A DNA stretch of 64,000 bases from assembly GCF_018332715.1 (NCBI RefSeq), contig NZ_BOQP01000039.1, positions 1 to 64,000 of the forward strand. Reading direction: 5' to 3'. Source of the DNA: Winogradskya consettensis (GTDB lineage: Bacteria; Actinomycetota; Actinomycetes; Mycobacteriales; Micromonosporaceae). Shown in pieces: positions 7,885 through 19,457 of the stretch. The notes under the pieces were generated by a model, which was not told where the DNA came from, searched no databases, and saw nothing but the letters and a program-made list of their open reading frames with translations. The position numbers were made by a program, and so were the translations under genes. Position 1 is the stretch's first letter. The number at the start of each line of letters is the position of its first letter.

Positions 7885-9564
7885 CGAACGGTGCAGCAAC
7901 TCGTGGCCCTCGCCGGGGAAGAGCAGGTAGCGGTGCTCGACCCCGCGTTCGGCGAGGGCCTCGACGACCTGCTCGGCCTCGATGACCGGTACGTTGCTGT
8001 CGTTCTCGCCGTGCACCACCATCAGCGGCGCGCGGAGGTTGTCGATGCGGGTGATCGGCGACAGATCGCGCAGCAGGTCGGCGTCGCGGACCGGGTCGCC
8101 GTACTTCGAGACCGCCGCCGCCGCGATCCACGGCTCGGTGTGCTCGTAGAACGTGGCGAAGTTCGACATGCCGCAGACGTCGATGCCCACCGCGAACAGC
8201 TCCGGGTAGGTCGTCAGTGCGGCCAGGGTGAGGTAGCCGCCGTACGAGCGGCCCATGCAGCCGACCCGCTCCGGGTCGGTCACGCCCGTCGCGACGAGGT
8301 GCTCGACGCAGGACTTCACGTCGGCGATGGCCCCGTAGCGCAGGGCGCCGTTGTCCGCGTTGACGAAGCTGCGGCCGAAACCGGACGAGCCGCGCACATT
8401 CGCCGCGAACACAGCGATGCCCCGGTCGACCAGCGACTGGAACAGCGGGCCGTGCCCGGGACGCTCCTGCGCCTCGGGCCCGCCGTGCAGCCAGAGAACC
8501 GTCGGGTGCGGGCCGGGGCCGAGCGGTTCGAAGAGCCAGCCGCTGATCTCGAGCCCGTCGTGGGCGGCGAAGCGGCGCAGCGTGGGGTGGATCGCCTTCT
8601 CGACGACCTCGTCCACCGACACGGGCACCAGCCCGCCCGGCAGAGTCCAGGTCCATACGCCGTGCGGCTGTCCCGGCCCCTCGGCGGTGAAGGTCAGCGT
8701 GCTGCCGTCGGAACTCCACGCCGGCTGTGACACGACCCAGCCGGGCAGTTCCACCGGCATGCCGTCGACGGTCAGCGCGGACCGGCCGCCGTCGACGTTC
8801 CACAGCACGGCGAGCTTGGTGCCGTCCGAGGTGAGCGCGAAAGCCTCCACCTCGGCATCGTCCGATTCGGCGCGGAGGACGGACCCCTGCAGCAGGACCG
8901 GCCGCTCACCGGCGTCGCTGCGGGCCCACACCGAGCCGTCCGGGCCGAAACACGCCTGCTCGCCGCTCGTCACGTACTCGTCGACGCCCGTGGCCAGGTC
9001 GCGGACAGCGATGTAGCGGCTGCCCCGCGGACCCTGCCGCAGCAGGGCGCGGGACCGGTCCGGGGAGACGTCGAAGAGCGAGATCAGCTCGCCGGTGGCG
9101 ATGTCGGCGCGGGTGCCGTGCTCGGCGTCGACCAGCAGCGTGGTCGTGAGGTTCTCCGTGACCGCGAGCAACGGGCGCCCCGGCAGCCAGCGCACGTTCT
9201 CCGCGCTGTCGGTGCTGAAACCCGCGACCTGGTGCAGCGCCGAGCCGTCCGGGCGGACCAGCCAGACCTCCGTGCGCGGGGCGCCGCCGGGCGCCAGCAC
9301 GCAGGCCAGCCAGCCGCCGCCGGTGGACCAGTGGACCGAGACGACCGGTTCCTCGCCGGTGTCGACGAGGAACGTCAGCTCACTGCCGACCGGCTGCACC
9401 CACACCTTCGGGGAGCCGCTGCGGTCGGACACGTATGCCGCATGCCGGCCGTCGGGCGACAACGCCGGCGACCAGCTGCCCGACACTTCCGAAGGATAAG
9501 TACCCCTCGTCGCCCATCCAGCGGGCAGAACAGTGACGTCGACACGGTTGAGCTGACCGGTCAT
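7804..9564 (-). CDS. S9 family prolyl-oligopeptidase-like serine peptidase
   Basis: Encodes 586 residues. Residues about 25-320 carry WD/beta-propeller-like repeats ('WSPALSPDGRHAAYVSDRSG', 'WSSDGSTLTFTAEG'). The C-terminal alpha/beta-hydrolase domain has Ser440 in GRSYGG, Asp522 in 'HGENDSNVP' and His554 in 'PGEGHELLHR'. This is the acylaminoacyl-peptidase/DPP type, which cleaves small peptides. No signal peptide, so it is probably cytosolic. GGAGG precedes the ATG at 9564. It lies 19 nt after the amidotransferase gene on the same strand, suggesting a role in turnover or processing of the peptide made by that cluster (inference). Confidence 0.88.
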   Translation of the reverse strand: MTGQLNRVDVTVLPAGWATRGTYPSEVSGSWSPALSPDGRHAAYVSDRSGSPKVWVQPVGSELTFLVDTGEEPVVSVHWSTGGGWLACVLAPGGAPRTEVWLVRPDGSALHQVAGFSTDSAENVRWLPGRPLLAVTENLTTTLLVDAEHGTRADIATGELISLFDVSPDRSRALLRQGPRGSRYIAVRDLATGVDEYVTSGEQACFGPDGSVWARSDAGERPVLLQGSVLRAESDDAEVEAFALTSDGTKLAVLWNVDGGRSALTVDGMPVELPGWVVSQPAWSSDGSTLTFTAEGPGQPHGVWTWTLPGGLVPVSVDEVVEKAIHPTLRRFAAHDGLEISGWLFEPLGPGPHPTVLWLHGGPEAQERPGHGPLFQSLVDRGIAVFAANVRGSSGFGRSFVNADNGALRYGAIADVKSCVEHLVATGVTDPERVGCMGRSYGGYLTLAALTTYPELFAVGIDVCGMSNFATFYEHTEPWIAAAAVSKYGDPVRDADLLRDLSPITRIDNLRAPLMVVHGENDSNVPVIEAEQVVEALAERGVEHRYLLFPGEGHELLHRSSRAEYLRETVGWLTRHLLGLHSLSAH

Positions 9565-9583
9565 ACGGGTCCTCCTTCGGTTG

Positions 9584-11359
9584 CTAGATCCCCTTGTCCT
9601 GCAGCCACATCTCGAGAAGAGCGAGCTGCCACAGCTGGTTCGCCCCGAGCTTCGTACGAGGAGTGTTCGGGTCTGCCAGGAGCGCGTCAACATACTCCGG
9701 GCGAAATAGTGCTCGTTCACGGGCCGCTGGTGCGTGAAGTGCCTCGCGAACCATCTCCAGCATCGTGCCTTCCAGGTGCCGGATCCCCGGAACCGGGAAG
9801 TATCCCTTGGTCCGGTCGATCACCTCGTCGGGCACGACCCCGCGGGCGGCGTCCTTGAGCACGCCCTTGCCGCCCTGCGCGAGCTTCAACTCGGGCGGGC
9901 AGGCCGCCGCGAGCTCGACCAGTTCGTGATCCAGGAACGGTACGCGCGCTTCGAGGCCCCAGTCCATCGTCATGTTGTCGACCCGTTTGACCGGATCGTC
10001 GACGAGCATCACCTGGGTGTCCAGCCGCAACGCCGCGTCGACCGAGGTCTCGGCGCCGGGCCGGGCGAAGCTCGCCGCCACGAATTCGCGGCTCACGTCG
10101 GTGTCGATCAGCCACTGCGGGTTCAGCTGGCGGGCCAGCTCACGGTGGGGACGATCAAAGAATTCCTGGGCGTACGCGTCCACAGCGCGATCACGCGGCA
10201 CGTCGGCGAGCGGGGGGTACCAGCTGTAGCCGGCCAGGATCTCATCCGCACCCTGCCCCGACTGCACGACCTTGACCTGCTTCGCGACGTCCTCGCTGAG
10301 CAGGTTGAAGGCGATCGCGTCATGGCTGACCATGGGTTCGCTCATCGCCGCGACCGTGCGGGCCACGGCGGGCAGGAACCGGTCCCGGCCGATCCGGATC
10401 TGGTGGTGCCGGGTGTCGAACTGCTTGGCGATGATGTCCGAGTAGGCGAACTCGTCGCCGCTCTCCCCGGCAGCGGACTCGAAGCCGATCGAGAACGTCG
10501 TGAGCCCGCGCTGGCCCTGCTCGGCGAGCAGCGCCACGATGTACGACGAGTCGAGCCCGCCGGAGAGCAGCACACCGACCGGCACGTCGGCGACCATCCG
10601 CCGCTCGACCGCGGTGCGCAGCGAGGCGTGGATGGCCTCGGCCCACTCCTTGCGGCCCGACGGGGTGGCGATCCGGGTGTGCGAGGCCTCCCAGTAGACG
10701 GTCTCGGTGGAGGTGCCGTCGCGCTGGATGATGCGTACGGTGGCCGGCGGCAGTTTCCGCACCCCCGCGACGATCGTGCGCGGCGCCGGGACGACCGAGT
10801 GGAACGTCATGTAGTGCTGCAGCGCGACCTTGTCGATCGAGGTGTCCACGTCACCGGCCGCGAGCAGCGACGGCAGGTTGGACGCGAAGCGCAGCCGCCC
10901 CGGCGTCTCCGCGAGGTAGAGCGGCTTGATGCCGAGCCGGTCACGGGCCAGCATCACCGTGCCGGTGGCGTGCTCGAGGATCGCGAAGGCGAACATCCCG
11001 AGGAAGTGCTGCACACAGTCGGCGCCCCAGCGGTGGTACGCCTTGATGATCACTTCGGTGTCGGAGCTGGAGAAGAACGTGTAGCCGTACCCGCGCAGCT
11101 CCTCGCGAAGCTGCTGGTAGTTGTAGATGCAGCCGTTGAAGACCAGGGTCAGGCCGAGCTGCTCGTCGACCATCGGCTGGGCGCCGGATGCGGACAGGTC
11201 GATGATCTGCAGCCGCCGGTGGCCGAGCGCGACCGGCCCCTGGTGCCAGAGGCCCTCGGCGTCCGGGCCGCGGTGCTCCAGGCAGGGCAGCATGCGGCGG
11301 ACGGCCTCGGGGTCGGCCGTCCGGTCGTCGAACCTCAGTTCGCCGCCAATTCCGCACAT
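9584..11359 (-). CDS. asparagine synthase-type amidotransferase (N-acetylglutaminylglutamine amidotransferase family)
   Basis: Encodes 591 residues. The N-terminal class II glutaminase begins with Cys2 (MCGIGG), with 'LEHRGPDAEG' at 28-36 and FNGCIYNY at 74-81. The Cys in place of the usual Glu of FNGEIYN is, as I recall, found in the NAGGN-type branch. The synthetase half carries the PP-loop SGGLDSS at 266-272. The reaction amidates a carboxylate using glutamine and ATP. It is positioned between an amidoligase and a peptidase, as in the proteobacterial N-acetylglutaminylglutamine amide trio. The actual product here is not proven. GGAGG precedes the ATG. Confidence 0.85.
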   Translation of the reverse strand: MCGIGGELRFDDRTADPEAVRRMLPCLEHRGPDAEGLWHQGPVALGHRRLQIIDLSASGAQPMVDEQLGLTLVFNGCIYNYQQLREELRGYGYTFFSSSDTEVIIKAYHRWGADCVQHFLGMFAFAILEHATGTVMLARDRLGIKPLYLAETPGRLRFASNLPSLLAAGDVDTSIDKVALQHYMTFHSVVPAPRTIVAGVRKLPPATVRIIQRDGTSTETVYWEASHTRIATPSGRKEWAEAIHASLRTAVERRMVADVPVGVLLSGGLDSSYIVALLAEQGQRGLTTFSIGFESAAGESGDEFAYSDIIAKQFDTRHHQIRIGRDRFLPAVARTVAAMSEPMVSHDAIAFNLLSEDVAKQVKVVQSGQGADEILAGYSWYPPLADVPRDRAVDAYAQEFFDRPHRELARQLNPQWLIDTDVSREFVAASFARPGAETSVDAALRLDTQVMLVDDPVKRVDNMTMDWGLEARVPFLDHELVELAAACPPELKLAQGGKGVLKDAARGVVPDEVIDRTKGYFPVPGIRHLEGTMLEMVREALHAPAARERALFRPEYVDALLADPNTPRTKLGANQLWQLALLEMWLQDKGI

Positions 11360-11431
11360 AGTTTCTCAACCTCCACGGGTTCCGTTTCGGGGGTGTGTCC
11401 AAGCTGTGACAGTGCTGACCAAAGGGCGGTG

Positions 11432-14017
11432 TTATTCGCCCAGCAGCCAGGTGTCCTTCGAGCCGCCGCCGCGTGAGGAGTTGACGATCATGCTCCCGGC
11501 GGGGGCCACCCGGGTCAGGGCCGCGGGGGCGACCACCGATTCCCGGCCGGTGAAGACGAAGGCGCGCAGGTCGACGTGGCGCGGGGCGAGCTGGTGACCG
11601 TCGAAGACAGGAGCCGTCGACAGCTGCACGACCTCCTGCGCGACCCAGCGGTGCGGGGCCGTGCGGATCTGGCGGCGTACGGCGGCCAGGTCCTCGGGGC
11701 TCGCATGCGGCCCGATGACGATCCGGTCGCCGCCGTAGCCGTCGACGGGCTTGAGCACGAGCTCCTCGAGCCGGGCCAGCACCTCGACGCGCTGCTCCGG
11801 GATGCCGCAGAGGTACGTCTTGACGTCCTGCAACAGCGGCTTCTCGCCCAGGTAGTACTCGATCATCTTCGGCACGAACGCGTACACGGCCTTGTCGTCG
11901 CCGATCCCGTTGCCCAGCGCGTTGGCGAGCACGATCGTGTCGGCGTGCAGCGCGGTGACCAGGCTCGGCCCCAGCGGCATGCCGTCCGCGCCGGGGGAGT
12001 GGACCAGGCTGTCCTCGCCCATCCGCAGGTAGATGACGTCGACGCGGTGCTTGCGGCCGCTGACGATCCGGTAGACGCGGCCCTCGTCGACGAGCAGCTG
12101 GGTGCTGCGGACCAGCGGGATGCCCATCTCCTCGGCGAGCATCCGGTGCTCGAACCACGCCGAGTCGTCCGGGCCCTGGCTCAGCACCACGAGCTGCGGG
12201 TCGTCACCGGCGGCCGGGCCCGCGGCGTCCAGCAGTGCCTGCTTGAGCAGCTGCGGGGTGCCCTCCGGGCTGAGCAGGTCGTCGGGGCGGGGCAGCTCCG
12301 GCAGTACGGACTCGGCGAGCCGGCGGTTCTGCATGGAATACGCGATGCCGGACGGCACCCGAAGGTTGTCCTCCAGCACCCGCCAGTTGCCGTCGCCGTC
12401 GAGCACCAGGTCGACACCGGCCACCTGGGCGCGCACACCGGGCCGGTCGACCAGGGCGCCACTGGGACGCAGCTCGGGGGAGCCGTCGATGACCCATTCC
12501 GGCACGATGCCGTCCTGGACCACCTGGCGCTCGGCGTACACGTCGTTGACGAACGCGTCGAGTGCCCGGACCCGCTGCACCAGGCCGGTGCGCAGCTCCT
12601 TCCAGTCGGTGGCCGGCACGATCCGCGGCACCAGGTCGAACGGGAAGAGCCGGGTCGCCGCCTCGCCGGCCACGCTGAACGTGATCCCGCGGGCGCGCTG
12701 CTCGTCGTCCTTGGCGTCCTCGCGGCGGCGCAGGCCGGCCGGTCCGAGTGCGCTCAGAACATTCAGGACGCCTTCGTACGCGGGAACGACGTCCCCGCCC
12801 GGGAAGGCCTCGTCGCCCGTGGAGGCGTACGGCGTGAGCCCGGCCGGAACCGTCTGGCCCCCGGGCCCGATGCCGGTGGCGCCGCCCCGGGTGTCGGCGA
12901 CCACGAGATCGACCACATCGGAGAGCCGCCCGCGGCGGGCCATGGCACGGCGCTGGCGTGCCGCCGAGCTGCCCCGGCTGAGCGCCTGCACGGAGAGGTC
13001 GAAGACCTGCTCCCAGTCGCCGAGCTCCTCCAGCTGCGGGCGCAGATCGCCGACGAGGCGCTCCACGGCGACCGCGGCGGGCACCGGCACGGGCGAGCGC
13101 GGCAGGTCGAGCAGGTCGCCCTCCAGCCCGGAGCGGGCAGCGCGCCACATCGCCGCGCGGTGCAGCGGCGGACGGGTCACGACCAGCGGGCGCCCGGCCC
13201 GGTAGTCCTGCTGGGCGCGCAGCACGAGACCGCGGAAGAGCCCGGCGAGCAGCACCACGGTGTCGACGTCGGGGCTCGAGTCGGTGACCCGGAGCTCGAC
13301 GGTGGGCAGGTGCGCTGACGGGCGTACATCGAAATAGACCATCTTGGGATCACTGATCGTGCCGGACGCGATCAGATCGGCGACCAGGGCGTCGTGGTCG
13401 GCGGCGTCCTTGACGACACCGCTGTCCCCGGCCGTGGGCCAGCGCATCCAGACCAGCGACCGGACGCTCGCATAGCCGCTGTCCTCGCCCATCCAGTAGG
13501 GCGAGCTGGCGGAGATGCCGAGCAGCACCGGCAGCGCGGGGGCGACCCGCTGGGCGATGGAGACGGCCTCGTCGCGGTCCGCGATGCCGACGTGCACCTG
13601 GGCGCCGCAGATGAGCTGCTCACGGGCGAGCATCTGGTATTCGTCGACCATCCGCTGGTAACGCGAGGTCGGGGTGACCGGCAGCGAGTCGAGGTCGACG
13701 ATCGGCATCGTGCCCGCCGCGACCAGGCCGAGCCCGAGCGACTCGGCGACACCGATGGCCCGGCGGCGCAGCGTCACGATCCCGTCGCGCAGCTCGTCCA
13801 GGCTCTGGGCGACCGGGGTGTTCGTCTCGACCACCGAGCGGTGCAGCTCCGCCGAGTAGTTGGCGCCGTCGAGTTGCTCCAGGATCTCGGGCGCGCGCGG
13901 CACCAGCTCACGGGTCTTGAGATCCACTACGTGGAGCTCCTCCTCGGCGCCGAGCGTGAGGTCGGTGCCGACCACGCCGCTACCGTCGCTCTCGCTGACC
14001 TTGAGTGACTCCGTCAT
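11432..14017 (-). CDS. GCS2 carboxylate-amine ligase fused to circularly permuted ATP-grasp
   Basis: Encodes 861 residues. Residues about 19-370 are a glutamate-cysteine-ligase-2/YbdK-like amidoligase ('LGAEEELHVVD' at 22-32, 'CGAQVHVGIAD'). Residues about 395-861 are a circularly permuted type-2 ATP-grasp domain ('DLVLDGDGNWRVLEDNLRVP', 'KPVDGYGGDRIVIGPHA'). Each half can form an amide or peptide bond with ATP, so one chain could make two successive bonds. The next gene, 72 nt downstream, is the amidotransferase and the third is an S9 peptidase. A soluble dipeptide-like metabolite is inferred; no acetyltransferase domain is present, unlike the proteobacterial version. Confidence 0.85.
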   Translation of the reverse strand: MTESLKVSESDGSGVVGTDLTLGAEEELHVVDLKTRELVPRAPEILEQLDGANYSAELHRSVVETNTPVAQSLDELRDGIVTLRRRAIGVAESLGLGLVAAGTMPIVDLDSLPVTPTSRYQRMVDEYQMLAREQLICGAQVHVGIADRDEAVSIAQRVAPALPVLLGISASSPYWMGEDSGYASVRSLVWMRWPTAGDSGVVKDAADHDALVADLIASGTISDPKMVYFDVRPSAHLPTVELRVTDSSPDVDTVVLLAGLFRGLVLRAQQDYRAGRPLVVTRPPLHRAAMWRAARSGLEGDLLDLPRSPVPVPAAVAVERLVGDLRPQLEELGDWEQVFDLSVQALSRGSSAARQRRAMARRGRLSDVVDLVVADTRGGATGIGPGGQTVPAGLTPYASTGDEAFPGGDVVPAYEGVLNVLSALGPAGLRRREDAKDDEQRARGITFSVAGEAATRLFPFDLVPRIVPATDWKELRTGLVQRVRALDAFVNDVYAERQVVQDGIVPEWVIDGSPELRPSGALVDRPGVRAQVAGVDLVLDGDGNWRVLEDNLRVPSGIAYSMQNRRLAESVLPELPRPDDLLSPEGTPQLLKQALLDAAGPAAGDDPQLVVLSQGPDDSAWFEHRMLAEEMGIPLVRSTQLLVDEGRVYRIVSGRKHRVDVIYLRMGEDSLVHSPGADGMPLGPSLVTALHADTIVLANALGNGIGDDKAVYAFVPKMIEYYLGEKPLLQDVKTYLCGIPEQRVEVLARLEELVLKPVDGYGGDRIVIGPHASPEDLAAVRRQIRTAPHRWVAQEVVQLSTAPVFDGHQLAPRHVDLRAFVFTGRESVVAPAALTRVAPAGSMIVNSSRGGGSKDTWLLGE

Positions 14018-14310
14018 GTTCCAGACCCCTAGCTGTCGCGCTCGCCGTCTCGGGCTTTCCCGGAGCCTTGTCAGCTCGTGTACCGAAGCTGTGACGTGCC
14101 CATTTCCGGCCTACGTCAAGCATGACGATCGTGACACCCCGCGCTGTGTGCGCAGGGGCGGTGCGCGCAAGTGCTCGCGGGAGCGTGCTTCCGAACGCAA
14201 ATACGCGTGGGCTTGTGCAATTCTTCACGAGCGGTTGGAATCGCCGCCGCCGGGCACTTAACCTCCGTTAATCATTGCCGCTGTTCGCACGATTCCCCCA
14301 GGAGGCGATC
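14018..14310. promoter_or_regulatory. divergent intergenic region upstream of ppdK and the amidoligase operon
   Basis: The 293 bp have no credible ORF. TTAAC-CTCC-GTTAA at 14258-14271 is a small perfect inverted repeat 40 nt before the ppdK start and could be an operator or part of a -10 region. AGGAGG at 14300-14305 is the ppdK ribosome binding site. No convincing -35/-10 pair for the leftward operon was seen. Confidence 0.4.
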
Positions 14311-16971
<2,661 letters not shown>

Positions 16972-16973
16972 CC

Positions 16974-17128
16974 CCGGCTGCGTGGCCGGTCGCGCTGCTT
17001 TGATCCGGCTGCGTGGCCGGTCGCGCTGCTTTGATCCGGCTGCGTGGCCGGTCGGGCTGCTGTGAATCCGGGTGTGCGGGCGGTCATGCGGCTTGGGGAC
17101 GGCTGTGCGGGCGGTCATGCGGCTTTGA
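16974..17128. repeat. 31-nt-period tandem repeat at convergent gene ends
   Basis: Units start at 16974, 17005 and 17036 (CCGGCTGCGTGGCCGGTCGC... type, nearly identical). Two diverged units at about 17067 and 17098 share GTGCGGGCGGTCATGCGGCT with each other and keep the 31-nt period. The array begins 2 nt after the ppdK stop and runs into the last codons of the convergent MFS gene. Confidence 0.85.
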
Positions 17129-18314
17129 GGCCGGCGGGGCGGCGTGAACGGGCGATTCCTGCGGCCGTCGCGATCAGGACCAGGGCGACTTCGAGCGTCC
17201 CGTACGCGACGGCCGTCGGTTTGAGCCCGAACCGCTCGACGGCGAGCCCGGCCGCGAGCGCCGGCACACTGAAGGCGAGATAGCTGACGATGTACATCGT
17301 CGCGAACGTCTCTCCTCGCTGGGCATCGGGTGCCGCATCGCCGAGCGCATTGATGGCGGACCGGAACGCCGCCCCGAAGCCGACCCCGGCGACCACCGAC
17401 CCGGCCAGATAGAGCGGCACCGAACTTGTCAGCGTCGCCGCGATCGTGACCAGAACGCCGACGGCGAGAGCTCCATAGCCGGCCCACTCGCGAAGGCGCG
17501 GCGGCAGGACCGTCGACACGACAGTGCCTGCTATCCCCGAGGCGAAGAACACCCCGAGCACGATGCCCACGACGAAGTGACTGTGCACCCCGAGGACGGT
17601 GCTGAGAATCGACGACCCGAGCGACAGGTACAGCCCGGCGAGCGCCCACGTCGCGCCGATGGACGGCACCAGCGCGACGAAGACCGGTCGCGTGACCTGC
17701 GGAAGCCCTGCGCTGGGCAGCAGTGCCCGCCAGATCGACGTCCGCGGGGCCGGCTCGGGGCGGGCGCTCTCGGGAATCCACCACACGAGCGCTGCCAGCA
17801 CCAGATAGCCGACAGCGAGGACCCAGAAGACGAGTTGGCGGGGGAAAGGTGCGAACTCCACCAGGGCGCCGGCGAGGACCGCCCCGACGGCGATCCCCAG
17901 TGAGGGGGCCGCGCTGCTGACGATCGAGCCGGCGCGCGGGTTCGGCGCCGCATCCATGATCACGGCCGTGGTGGTGCCGGTGGCCGCGCCGACGGCGAAG
18001 CCCTGCACGATTCGCGCGGCCATCAGTCCACCGGGACCTCCCGCGATTGCGAAGAGCAGCATGCCCAGCGCGAGGAGAACAAGGGCTCCGGAAGCGACGG
18101 GCCTGCGTCCCACCCGGTCGGAGATCGAGCCGACGGTCAGCAGCGCGGCGAGCAACGCGAAGACGTAGACGGCGAAGACGACCGTCAGTGTGAATGCGGA
18201 GAAGCCCCAGAGGCGCTGGTAGACGGGATAGAGCGGTGACGGCGCCGAGGCGGCCGTCAGAGTCGCGGTGCCTGCGGCTCCGGCGACGAGGAACGAGACT
18301 GGACGGTTGAGCAC
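17115..18314 (-). CDS. MFS transporter
   Basis: Encodes about 399 residues and 12 hydrophobic segments. The loop 2-3 motif 'GSISDRVGRRPVASG' and 'RIVQGFAVGAATG' mark it as MFS of the sugar-efflux/drug type. Start chosen at the GTG at 18314, because GGAGG lies 5 nt upstream; in-frame GTGs at 18326 and 18335 would add 4 or 7 residues. It is divergent from a TetR gene, with two palindromic operators between them. The last codons lie in a 31-nt repeat shared with the ppdK 3' flank, so the C-terminus may vary between strains. Confidence 0.87.
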   Translation of the reverse strand: MLNRPVSFLVAGAAGTATLTAASAPSPLYPVYQRLWGFSAFTLTVVFAVYVFALLAALLTVGSISDRVGRRPVASGALVLLALGMLLFAIAGGPGGLMAARIVQGFAVGAATGTTTAVIMDAAPNPRAGSIVSSAAPSLGIAVGAVLAGALVEFAPFPRQLVFWVLAVGYLVLAALVWWIPESARPEPAPRTSIWRALLPSAGLPQVTRPVFVALVPSIGATWALAGLYLSLGSSILSTVLGVHSHFVVGIVLGVFFASGIAGTVVSTVLPPRLREWAGYGALAVGVLVTIAATLTSSVPLYLAGSVVAGVGFGAAFRSAINALGDAAPDAQRGETFATMYIVSYLAFSVPALAAGLAVERFGLKPTAVAYGTLEVALVLIATAAGIARSRRPAGLKAA

Positions 18315-18338
18315 GAGACCCTCCACTACCTCCACTGG

Positions 18339-18404
18339 AAAGCAATGGTCTTTGCTTTAAGCACCGTAGGGCAGCGTCTTGTTAAAGCAAAGATATTTGC
18401 TTAA
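18339..18404. promoter_or_regulatory. two palindromic TetR operators
   Basis: AAAGCAA (18339-18345) and TTGCTTT (18352-18358) form one inverted repeat. TTAAAGCAA with TTGCTTAA (18382-18404) forms the second. Both share the AAAGCAA half-site. They lie between the divergent MFS and TetR genes and overlap the expected promoters. TAAGGT at 18402-18407, 6 nt before the TetR GTG, is a leaderless-type -10 box inside the second site. Confidence 0.7.
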
Positions 18405-18413
18405 GGTTGTGAC

Positions 18414-18989
18414 GTGCCTGACCGAGTGCCCACCAGTCGCCCCGGAGGGCGCAGTGGCCGGGTGCGGACCGCGATCTACACGGCGGTCGGTGAGCTCATG
18501 GGCGAGGGCGTCGACAAGATCAGCTTCCCCGTCATCGCCGAGCGGGCGGGGGTCAACCCGACAACGCTCTACAGGCGCTGGGACGACGTCAACGCGCTTC
18601 TCGAGGAAGTCGCGGTCGCCGCTCTCACCCGGGACGGCGAGTCATTGCCCGACACCGGATCACTCGAGCGGGACCTGACCGAGTGGGCGACCCTCATCGC
18701 CCGCGACATCACCCGTCCCGAGCGGGTCCGATATCTGCGCGCGATGGTGTCGGCGCGCGTCGAGATCGTTTCCCGCTGCGTGCTCACGGAGACGCGGCGC
18801 GAGCAGGCGGCGGAGATGGTCCGCCGGGCCGGCGAACGCGGCGAGACGGCACCGACGGTCGCGCAGATCCTCGACCACGTCATCGCGCCGCTCTACTACC
18901 GTGTCGTGTTCGCCCTGCCGGTTGATCACGACCACGCACAACGGCTGGTCGGCGATGTGCTGGTCATGGCCGGCCGACCTCAGCCTTAG
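18414..18989 (+). CDS. TetR family transcriptional regulator
   Basis: Encodes 191 residues. HTH at about 14-62 ('RTAIYTAVGELMGEGVDKIS', 'IAERAGVNPTTLYRRWDD'), followed by a helical ligand-binding part of the TetR_C type. GTG start at 18414 with TAAGGT 6 nt upstream and no Shine-Dalgarno. It is divergent from the MFS gene at 17115-18314 and probably represses it and itself through the AAAGCAA palindromes. The ligand is unknown. Confidence 0.88.
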   Translation: MPDRVPTSRPGGRSGRVRTAIYTAVGELMGEGVDKISFPVIAERAGVNPTTLYRRWDDVNALLEEVAVAALTRDGESLPDTGSLERDLTEWATLIARDITRPERVRYLRAMVSARVEIVSRCVLTETRREQAAEMVRRAGERGETAPTVAQILDHVIAPLYYRVVFALPVDHDHAQRLVGDVLVMAGRPQP

Positions 18990-18999
18990 ACAGTGCTGC

Positions 19000-19410
19000 T
19001 CAGTCGTAGACGATGAAGACGACGGAGTGGGTGTCTGATTCGAGGTAGAAGGTGCCGTGATCGGTTTCGCCCAGTGACCACGTGTCGCCGAAGTGCAGCT
19101 TGTCCTTCAGGGCGGCGGGGATGATCGGTGCGGTGCTGACCTGGTTCCAGTCGCCGCTGTTGCGGAAGAGCTGAAATTCCGCGGGGGTGAGCCGGGCGAC
19201 CCCCTGCTGCCAGAGGCCGGCCTGCTCGTCGCCGGTGGTGACGTCCTTGGTCTCGTCGTTGACCCAGTAGGCCTCCTCGACCTCGCCGAGATACTCGACC
19301 CGCTCGACCGTCTTGCCCTTGGTGCTTCGAACGGTTTCCTCGGACGATTCCGAGCAGCCGCCGAGCAGTGCGGCGGACAGCAGCAACGTCACCGACGCGA
19401 CCTTCATCAT
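19000..19410 (-). CDS. small secreted lipoprotein, unknown function
   Basis: Encodes 136 residues. The signal sequence 'VASVTLLLSAALLGGC' ends in a lipobox with Cys19, so it should be lipid-anchored outside the membrane. The mature part is acidic, with 'FGDTWSLGETDHGTFYLESD' near the end, and no family was recognised. TACGAT at 19418-19423 lies 7 nt before the ATG at 19410, a leaderless-type promoter; a second ATG follows directly at 19407. It is divergent from the SDR gene with under 50 bp between them. Confidence 0.75.
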   Translation of the reverse strand: MMKVASVTLLLSAALLGGCSESSEETVRSTKGKTVERVEYLGEVEEAYWVNDETKDVTTGDEQAGLWQQGVARLTPAEFQLFRNSGDWNQVSTAPIIPAALKDKLHFGDTWSLGETDHGTFYLESDTHSVVFIVYD

Positions 19411-19445
19411 GCCGCGGATCGTAACGAGCGTGATCCACCGTGGAC

Positions 19446-19451
19446 TATCCT
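19446..19451 (+). promoter_or_regulatory. -10 box TATCCT before the SDR gene
   Basis: TATCCT lies 6 nt upstream of the GTG at 19458. This spacing decides the start: the alternative GTG at 19440 would place the box inside the coding region and has no ribosome binding site either. Confidence 0.5.
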
Positions 19452-19457
19452 CCGGGC

